NCBI RefSeq assembly: GCF_022201045.2
Contig: NC_068564.1
Span: 30,409,001 to 30,473,000 of the forward strand
Direction of reading: 5' to 3'
Length of the DNA stretch: 64,000 bases
From: Citrus sinensis
Lineage: Eukaryota > Streptophyta > Magnoliopsida > Sapindales > Rutaceae
A program made the translations under genes and the position numbers. Shown here in pieces: positions 55,896-64,000 of the stretch. Numbering within the stretch: the stretch's first letter is position 1; the number at the start of each line of letters is the position of its first letter. The notes under the pieces were generated by a model. That model did no database searches, had not been told where the DNA came from, and was given only the letters and a program-made list of their open reading frames with translations.

Positions 55896-58800
55896 TTTTA
55901 ATGCTGGAAATTTGGATGTTTCAATTAAAATTACTCAATACGAATAAGGGATATGTTCCATACAACTTGAGCAATTATGTTCTTATTTGTGAGAACATAA
56001 TACCTCAAGTACCTGAACATTATATTACCCATAATACTTTTCAACATGAACATCGGCGGTTTGCCGGCTACATTTGGCTCGAGTGATGGTGGGGTAGACC
56101 AGTGGTCCATAGAGAGATTTTATACTGGGGTTGGGTCAGATTTCATAGAGATCCCAACGTTTTGTTGAATTTCAAAAGATTAATAAGTTTTTTCCTGAAA
56201 CATCATCGATAGACTGTTTATGAAAATTTTACCCATCAATGATCCATCAATAATTGTTTTGTCAAAAATTAGGCCCTTTTGGTGTTTGTAGAAGACGTTT
56301 CATTTTTATTTCAATATTTAGAAGCTAACCAAAATTGTCGTGGACTCTAACATCTCGCCATTTTTATCCAAAACACAAGATGGTATGTCATGATCTGGAA
56401 TCTTCAGAAATTTTCTGACCCTTATGAGAATGTTTAATTCACTACCATGGCAATCTGCTGACATAGAAACAAGCAAGTTGTATATTCTATTGTATGGGTA
56501 CTACTGGATTTAAAAAAAAAAAAAAGAGATAGGAGAATCCGAGGCATGTATCATACCTTAAAAGCACAAAATAGATATATCAAATAAATGCCAAAGATAT
56601 GGATAACTTTTGCAGCTATACGCAAAGAAAATAAAATTAAAAATAGGAAAAGAGAAATGGCGATCTAAACTATAGGAAAGAGAGTTGTTTTTTTTTTTTT
56701 TTTTGTTTGGTAGCTTTTTTTTCTTATAAAAGGAGTTGTTTACACCCTAATCGATAGTTTACGTGTTATTTAATTAAGCAAAGATTAATCTACTTGTCAT
56801 TTTTCTTCTTTATAGGTTGCCTTTGCTTTCTTTTTATTCTTTTAGGGTAAAGTTGTAGGTTACCTTATTTGTAATCTCATTTATTTTTATATTGTATTGA
56901 AGAGTACTTCCGTCATAAGAAAGATTGGCTAATTAATTCAGTTAGGATTAATTTGAATTTTGGGATTAAGTAAGGATGTAGAGGAAGTACTTATCCAGAA
57001 AATATTGTCATTTGGCTGTTTTATCAAAATATGTGCTTCGATTTAATTTGACTTTCGTTGGAGACGGGACTGCGGAGGAAATTAGAAATAGGGTTTCTTC
57101 TAGATGTAAATAATTAAGAGTAAGGGTAATGATTTTTGGATTGTTTGTATCACAACAAGCACTTGGCTGCTGGGAATCACTTCTTGTAAAACAACTTGTA
57201 TTTTATTTCTTTTCAGGTGAAAAATAATATTAAATCGATGTGTTTTCTGACTGCCTATGAACACTTTTGACGCTACAAAAGGGTTGTACTTTTACTCTTT
57301 AATTAGGAGAATGTAATAATCTAAACAGGTAAAAAGGGTCATTAATTAAATTCTAATGTTCCTTTCACACGCATTATAAAATTCAAATGCAATCTCAGGT
57401 CTTGATTCGAAACTGGTCTCTGCTAGCTGCTTGCGTGATTTGTTTTGCTTAATTATAAATCTTTGTTGTAGATTTGCAATTGATTTTGTGATTGAAAAAT
57501 CAAAATGTCACCTGCATTCCAACAAACGCCACCATTTTTACTGTACTTCTCTCACACTCCAATTGAATCAATTTTTACTTCTTATGCTTTGATTGAGACT
57601 TGTTCAAAGGCGGCACTTTTTTTTTTTTTTTTTTCTTTTTAAACTCTATCTGATGCCGCAGTTTTCCACTATTGATGTAGACCTGCAATATGTTGTTTTC
57701 CTGTTAGACTCCTCATAAATGATAACCCTAGATTTGCTTATTTTGATGATCATGGTCATTAAATTAAAATTTCTTTTCTTGGATGTGCTTATTTGAATGG
57801 GAGATCGAAGTTGTTCTTATCACCTTGGATGCTTACTTATTCTCTCTTTCTTCTAATAGTTTTTATTATCATTGCACACGATAATATATCGATCAGTTTT
57901 TGGGTCGTCCAAGCAATAGATAGTGCAATAGTTTTATAGATATTGTGTCGTATGAAATCTGATTTTCTCTTACAAGATGATGCAACAAGAATCAAGTTGA
58001 AAATGAGATGATTACGAGCCTATTCCAAGTTCTGTTGTATCAAGAGAATAATTACAGTGCAACATTGTTCAGTAGAGCGCTTTCGTCTCTAAGATTTTAT
58101 TCATTTCCCCAACTAGTAGTATATCAAGAGTACATAATATTGTAAAATTAATGTAAGTCTTATTAGTGACGGATTTTAGAGGTATAACAGGAAACGTTTA
58201 GGGTTTCAACGAATATTGAGGGTGGCGGGAGGTGTTGTATCGGTCAGTGCTGCATTTAAATCATCAATAAACTTTACATATGGATTAATTTTGAGAATTT
58301 TAAATTAGTAACCTTTGATCATATTTGCTTTTGGTAGATTTCCTAGGATCTTGATTTTGTTTGTCTTTGTGTCAAGATATGCAATTATATTTATGAAGTT
58401 TAAACACAAGTTAGGCATCAAAGCTGATCGTATATTGAATTCAATAGCCGTGTTAAATAATAATGAAGAGAGATGAGAATCTAGTTTTGTGCTTAATTTT
58501 CTTGGGTAGAACAAATGAATAAAGTCAAGAAGCAAAAACATAATTTTGCTTTCATAAGCAAAAAAGGCTGGCTCGTGATTGATGATGCGAACGATAGTTT
58601 GTTTTCTTATTATCTATTGACATGACCTCTTGGCGGTAAGGCGCCAAAACTTGTTAAATTGCCTGTCTACAAATTATTGATAATTGATTTTGATGCCGTT
58701 TGAGATTTTGTAAAACTGAAATCTTAGTTTCATAATCTTGGACGTGGAGCCATTAATGGTGTTGATTAATCTTTAGACTTTTTACGATATTTTTGATACG

Positions 58801-58909
58801 TTATCGAGGTGGTTGATCGGATACTTGACTAATTGAGCCAAAGTTGGAGAGCGATATTTGGGTCAGTTTCAGGGTATGAATCACACCATTTGGGCAAAAT
58901 TTTCTTCAT
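55896..58909. other. Intergenic stretch, no gene seen
   Basis: AT-rich with T-runs near 56688-56704 and 57619-57634. A fragment reading aacaaacgccacc at 57522-57534 resembles one MITE end of the 39.8/54.7 kb family, but no second end was found. No coding region is supported. Confidence 0.45.
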
Positions 58910-60060
58910 TTATTCAGTAGTAGGTCATTTTCCTACAAGAAAATTGCGCAAGCGTGATGCCTCATCTCATTGCATGCGCACCATTATCTGTCCTCAGGAT
59001 CAATGATTTGCTTCTGTAACATGTGATTTAGACTCTATTTAGTATTACTTGTTTCATATTTTCGTGATTTTAAAGTGTTTAATTAGTAAACAATTACAAT
59101 TAGTTTTCTCGTTCTAATTGTATTTGTCTTAATTAGTTTTCTTATAAAATATTAGTTCTTATTTCTGATTTACTTAGATTAAGATTTTGCGTTATTTGAG
59201 TATGATATTCCAATTAGTCTATAATTGAATGTCTATAACTATAAAAAGGATGATAATCTTAATAGTTTATTAAATTCTCTTTCAAATCTTTTATTTTCAC
59301 TATGGAATAAATTATTTTGGATACTCATGTTTCAAAATAATTTAGATTACAATGATATATACTATCAACTTTTATTTCATAACTGGGAGAGCCTTACAAA
59401 TTTTTTTTTTTAAATTTGAATTTGGCATCCCAAAAGAAACCATGCTGTTTTACATAGGCAAAGATCATAATTACCAAAGATATTATTCGCCAAGAATTCC
59501 TAGATTTAGATTCTCTTTATGAGGGGACGGTTCTCGATTTTGTAATTAAAAGTGCTGGCTGCTGGCTGCCGACTGCTGACTCAGTTTTAATTTTTGGGCA
59601 CACAAGGGGTTCATCCTCATGCTGCTGATATACGAGATGATCGTATAAGTTGTAACATTAAACCAATCGCAGCCACAACTAATCAAATTAAATTTGCTTT
59701 CTGGGTTCAAGATGATAAAAAAGAAAAAAGAAAAAAAAAAGAAGAGGAAATGAGAAGTGGGTTTGTCTAACTTTACGTCACCACGGAGCCACATTGTGCC
59801 GGCTCTTCAATTTAAGGATTTCATATCTTACCAGAAATTCCCTTCTTTTTTTTTTTTTCCTTTTGAGGGCAAATCATAAGCCTGTTTCATTTTGGATAAC
59901 CCCTTTTAAATTAACGAATATTGCTATTTGTTGTTTCGCTCATTGTCAAATATAATTGTATATGATATGATAGATTCTGACCATAATAACTCAATAGCAT
60001 ATACTTTCACATCATGTAAAATTCGATTTGGTTCTCAACTCTTTCTCAAAATTCCTTGTA
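58910..60060. repeat. Diverged local duplication, copy 1
   Basis: Shares collinear blocks with 61870-62640. Examples are catctcattgcatgcgca (58962 and 61915), atcccaaaagaaac (59427 and 62018), a tttcattttggat..cttttaaattaac block (about 59887 and 62451), and agcatatact..cacatcatg (59996 and 62582). An unrelated stretch separates the first block from the rest. The blocks are non-coding. Confidence 0.7.
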
Positions 60061-60197
60061 TCACATACCAAATTATTGGATTAACTCCATTTATTTATCA
60101 CAAATAAAGATGATATTAGAAAAGATGTATTGTTCTGGGAGATGCTTTCTACTCCTAACTTTAGGCAACATTTCATGTTCTTAGTATCTCAAAGCAC

Positions 60198-60221
60198 ATA
60201 TATATATATATATATATATAT
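60198..60221. repeat. (AT)n microsatellite
   Basis: About twelve AT units in intergenic DNA. Confidence 0.9.
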
Positions 60222-61073
60222 GGGTAATGGATAAAAAGCAGAAGCGCTTTGATTTTGTTAATATTCTTAATAGTAAAAAAAAATAAAAATTGCTTTGATT
60301 TGGACGTATTCATAGAACCATTTAAATGAGGGCCATAATAAGCAATCAATCAGTCAAGTACAGCGACTACCGTATATGGATCTGACACAACATTTTGTTC
60401 CTTATAGTGGCTATAAGGTTCCCAATGATCTTGATGAAGAAAATGTTACACCAATATCATGATTTAGATTTTGAATATTATCAATTGTAATTATTCATTC
60501 TTTGAAACAGCATTGTAAGACCCATGCTTCTTTCACTGGATGTTCTGCTTTATTCTCTGTACTTTAAAAAGCAAGCATATTCGATTTTAAAATATAAGGC
60601 TATCCTTTTTTCTGCCTGCAGCCTGCGTATGGACTACATTTCTCACGTGCAAAGAAAGATTTGCACCATGTCAAAAAATGGAAAAAAAAAAGAAAAAAAA
60701 AAAGAGGGGGCCTATTATGCCTGATATGTATATTTAATCATTTAATCTTGTAATTGAATGACGACATATGCAAATTCTTTTTTTCAAGATTATCTGAATT
60801 TTGAAAGCACAAGAAGTTGCAGAATGCTTTTTAAAATAATAAAAAAAATGCTTTATCCAAATGAAACAAATTGGGGGGAACAGAGAGAGACCTTACCCAC
60901 TTTACTCAATACTCAATGGCTAGTATGGAGCAACTCGGCCTTTGGCCAATTGGTGAGCTATTGCCTTCCCCATATTATAATATGTGGACTCAATTCTTCT
61001 CTCAATTAAAGAATAATTGAGTAGAGCCAATATTTTCCCTTATAATAATATGTGAGTAAAATAGATATCTCTC
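60222..61073. other. Intergenic stretch, no gene seen
   Basis: Short open frames only. A-rich runs lie at 60681-60705 and 60836-60848. Confidence 0.4.
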
Positions 61074-61440
61074 GAATATTAGTAAGGATAAAAAATATAA
61101 ACAGTGTTTCATAAGATTTAATGTAAACTAGTCCTAAATAGTTGTCCGATTGTAAATACCAATAATTGTTTGATTTGAATATTAGTGGCAGTAGAAAATC
61201 GATGCAGTATTGTACAAGATTTAATATAAACTAGTCATAATAGTTATCTAATATAAATGTTAGTAAGGGTAGAAAATCTAGGCAATGTTTTATTAGATTT
61301 AATGTAGATTAGTTCTACTAATTGTCTAATTATAAATATCAGTTGTTGTCTAATTCGAATATTAGTGAGGATAAAAAATTTGGATAATGCTTTATAATAT
61401 TTAATGTAAAATAGTTTAAATAGTTATTTGATTGAAAACA
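61074..61440. repeat. Degenerate tandem array, four units of about 78-103 bp
   Basis: Units begin at about 61074, 61177, 61255 and 61357. Each has a gaatattagtRaggataaaa-like head, a cagtgtttYataagatt-like middle and a taatgtaaactagt-like tail, usually followed by tagttgtctaatt. A lone similar segment lies at 45497-45560. Confidence 0.75.
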
Positions 61441-61869
61441 TAAGTAGTTATATGATGTAATATCAATTGTCACTATTAATAGTTGTCTAAGGTAATATCA
61501 GTATTTAAAAAAAAAAGGCTAGTATTGGATTTGTCTAACGTTGATCGTGGATCAGAAGTTAGGTACTTCAATTTTAAACAGGTCGTTAATATGATAAAGG
61601 GTGCATTTGATATTAAGACTGGACAACTGTAACTTAAAAGGTACAACACTAAAGTGTTTGATAAACGCTAACTGCTGTAACTTGGAAGTTATGTTGATAT
61701 GAATTTTTACTTGTATAATGGAAATTCTATTTTATCTTTAATAATTTTATTAAAATTATTATTTAAAATTTATATTTACTATATATTACTAACTTTTATT
61801 TTATAGTTACAATTTTTTTTTTTCATAACAACTATAACTTAAAAGTTACAGCATTTCAATTCCAAACGC

Positions 61870-62640
61870 ACAAAAAATATGAGAAAACCTCAAGAAAATT
61901 TGCAAGCTTGATGCTGCATCTCATTGCATGCGCAGCATTATGATTTGTCAAGATAAATGACATTTTTCAGCTCTCATTTTCCTAAAAATTTTAGTACTCC
62001 ACCTGTTTCTATTACAATCCCAAAAGAAACTGTTGCTTTACACTATCGCCGCAGTCCCCAATATGTTTTGAAACTACACATTTTGTTCATGATTACAAAA
62101 AGATATTCTACAATGATTATTTTATATTCTGATCGAATAACCATCGATTATTTTTTTGTGCTTTTCTAATTAGGGGAGAATGATCCATTTAGTGGACTCT
62201 TATCTTGTAAAAGTTAATTGTCGTCATCACCAAACATGTTGACAACCAGCTAAAACAAATTTTGTACTTCAGGAACTATCGGATTTCTGCTTCCAGGGAT
62301 TCAAGATAATGATTAAAAGAGAGAGAGAGAGAGAGATAGCAAACAAGTGTTCATTATAGCTGGAAGATCATGAGAAAGGGGTTTGTGCCGGCGTTTTCAA
62401 TTTCATATCTTACCTGAAGTTCTACTTTTTTGGGGCAAATCCGAAGCCAATTTCATTTTGGATCATTCTTTTAAATTAACAAATGTTTCTACTGGTACAA
62501 CTTTGTTGTCACGTTGTTATTTCACTCCTTTCACTCCTTTTAAAATGTGCATATGCATGTACATGATACGATGTATAACTCTAGCATATACTCCCACATC
62601 ATGCAAAATTTGATGTGAATTGGAGAGCACCCATTCTTTA
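61870..62640. repeat. Diverged local duplication, copy 2
   Basis: Collinear with 58910-60060 through the blocks named there, at offsets of about 2.95 kb for the first block and about 2.58 kb for the others. Non-coding. Confidence 0.7.
62319..62336. repeat. (AG)n microsatellite
   Basis: About nine AG units inside duplication copy 2. I did not find it at the matching place in copy 1. Confidence 0.85.
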
Positions 62641-63197
62641 GAGCAAAAGTTTTCAAGTTTGAAACGAATTTAAAAACATACCAAAACGGCTACAGTTAGA
62701 GAGCTATTAAATTATGCAAACCAAATAGAAGGTCAGGGATGCTCTCGGTGTATAATTCCTTATCATGGATTTATTCTTGCCACGGCACCACGGACGTGTA
62801 GCGAAAGTCCAACTCTAAAGGAATATAAACCAAAAGCACCTCTTTTTTTTTTTTGGGTATACCAACAAGCCAGATTAGACAGCAAATTGGTTCTATGCAG
62901 AGAAAGAGTATACCGATTGACTCAAAGAAAATACACCACATTAAGGATCCTAATAAGTACTGAGTATCCATATTAGCAATTCTGAGTCACCTGATTAACA
63001 AAATGCGACTGTAAACAAGATTGAACATCATCCAGCAAACAAATACTACAGTCATAATGATAAAACAAGGTGATTCTTACCATATTTAAAACACTTCATC
63101 AAATTCTCATACTTATAGTGTGTTGGTAACTTAATGTATTGATAATGCTAAGTCATCTCACATGCTACTCAGTCTTCGTCCACTGGGTACTTTAGGC
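62641..63197. other. Region downstream of the AP3-like gene
   Basis: No gene is supported. The part nearest 63198 should be the 3' UTR of the MADS-box gene. A T-run lies at 62843-62854. Confidence 0.45.
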
Positions 63198-63599
63198 TTA
63201 GTTAGGCTGCAAGCGTAAAGCAAATATGCCAGGACCTTCATTTTGGAATCCAAAATCAGAATCACAATGCTCACCGTTATCAACTAACTCATACTCATAG
63301 TGCGGATCCTCCTCTTTAGCATTAATGATCTGAATGAAAACCAAAATTTCATTATTTTCAAAAGTTTTAATCCTCTGTTTAATATCTTCTGTTATCAAGA
63401 AAATAGATGAGAGACAGCTAATTTTACTTACAAATCCATCCTGAAGACTTTTGTTCTCTTTTTGCACACCCCTTACCTGAAAATTTCCCACAAATAACAA
63501 AATAAAAGAAAGGGAAGAATCATAGGTTTTAAGTATAATATGACAAACAGAACATACCTTTCTCTTGAAAGTATTAATCTGTCTCGCGAGCACCTGATC
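63198..63599 (-). CDS. APETALA3/TM6-like B-class MADS-box gene, 3' part only
   Basis: AP3-lineage MIKC MADS proteins pair with PISTILLATA to specify petals and stamens (family knowledge). Three exons are visible: 63558-63599 (42 nt), 63432-63476 (45 nt) and 63198-63329 (132 nt with stop). The 42- and 45-nt exons are the classic lengths of MIKC exons 5 and 6. They encode DQVLARQINTFKRK and VRGVQKENKSLQDGF, the end of the K domain. The last exon starts IINAKEEDPHYEYELVDNGE and ends FGFQNEGPGIFALRLQPN, a close fit to the AP3/TM6 'EDPHYGLVDN ... FALRLQPN' region. The reading stops there, so the terminal paleoAP3/euAP3 motif is absent. The MADS domain, I region and first K exons lie beyond the right edge. 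No earlier exon was recognised in 63600-64000, which reads as intron. Whether the gene is TM6-like or another AP3 relative cannot be settled here. Confidence 0.8.
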   Translation of the reverse strand, partial: DQVLARQINTFKRKVCSVCHIILKTYDSSLSFILLFVGNFQVRGVQKENKSLQDGFVSKISCLSSIFLITEDIKQRIKTFENNEILVFIQIINAKEEDPHYEYELVDNGEHCDSDFGFQNEGPGIFALRLQPN

Positions 63600-64000
63600 C
63601 TGTTGTTCAATTTTGGATGGGGGGGAAAAGAAATATATATGGCTGTCAGTGAACACGACACTGAAAGAAGTACTGGATGCTCAATCTAAAGCATAATACA
63701 TAAAACAAAGTGATACATAATAAGGTTATAAACATTCACCAAATGAAAACCATGGTGAAGTTTGAAAAAAAATAAATAAATAAACATTCTCTAAGAGAAG
63801 GAAGTCATATCATCCCGGCTTAATTATAAAGCATTGTCAATTTACACTGAATAGATAGAAGTTGGAGAGCTAATCTTTAATTTCACTTCAATTTTGTTTT
63901 GTTTAAGAAAACGACGCAAAACAGCCTACTTGAATTTGGAAACATTATAGCATAATAACAGTTTCAGAACACACTCTTCCACACTGAACCCTGTGTTCCG

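Noticed and set aside
57522-57534. aacaaacgccacc as the end of a third MITE copy
   Set aside because: Only one end is present and the adjoining sequence does not follow the other two copies.
61905-61935. gatgctgcat-containing segment as a microRNA (miR172-like) locus
   Set aside because: The match is short, no hairpin partner is evident, and the segment belongs to a diverged duplication.

Overview
The window is a stretch of eudicot plant nuclear DNA. It is AT-rich, has spliced genes with GT-AG introns, microsatellites and decayed transposons, and its proteins are closest to plant families. The sequences have a rosid and possibly Citrus look, but that is an impression from memory. I rebuilt exon structures by hand from splice sites, reading frame and family conservation. 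All complete multi-exon models close in frame.

Layout. 1-5.1 kb: gene-poor. 5.1-13.05 kb (minus): PAA2/HMA8, the thylakoid copper-transporting P1B-ATPase, 17 exons, 887 aa. 13.4-14.4 kb (plus): a YGGT/YLMG plastid membrane protein, divergent from PAA2 across about 374 bp. 15.2-15.6 kb (plus): an uncharacterised 113-aa membrane protein. 16.6-20.3 kb (minus): a RAD7-like LRR protein of the At5g21900 type. 21.2-21.6 kb (minus): a small acidic protein that resembles part of the N-terminal region of that neighbour. 22.6-24.9 kb (minus): a secreted, probably GPI-anchored protein. 25.6-28.5 kb (plus): a plastid, probably thylakoid-lumen, protein of unknown function. 29.2-37.9 kb (minus): FBL15/SLOMO, an F-box/LRR protein, 17 exons, 1,024 aa. 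38-48 kb: repeat-rich spacer. 48.1-52.0 kb (minus): CKX7, the signal-peptide-less cytokinin dehydrogenase. 52-63 kb: repeat-rich spacer with LINE tails, a MITE, a degenerate tandem array and a diverged local duplication. 63.2-64.0 kb (minus): the 3' exons of an AP3/TM6-like B-class MADS-box gene running off the right edge.

How the genes relate. There are no operons. Two themes recur. One is plastid function: PAA2 supplies copper to the thylakoid lumen (plastocyanin), YLMG is a plastid envelope/thylakoid protein, and the 243-aa protein looks lumenal. The other is hormone and meristem/flower development: CKX7 degrades cytokinin, FBL15/SLOMO is a meristem/auxin F-box protein, and the last gene is floral-organ MADS-box-like. 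From memory, PAA2, YLMG2, the RAD7-like gene and CKX7 also lie near one another on Arabidopsis chromosome 5, so part of the window looks like conserved microsynteny.

I found no dramatic new system. The best leads are a 115-bp tandem duplication that copies a splice acceptor in PAA2, the small EAR-motif protein beside its apparent relative, the loss of the terminal AP3 motif in the MADS gene, and several undescribed repeat families present in more than one copy in the window.
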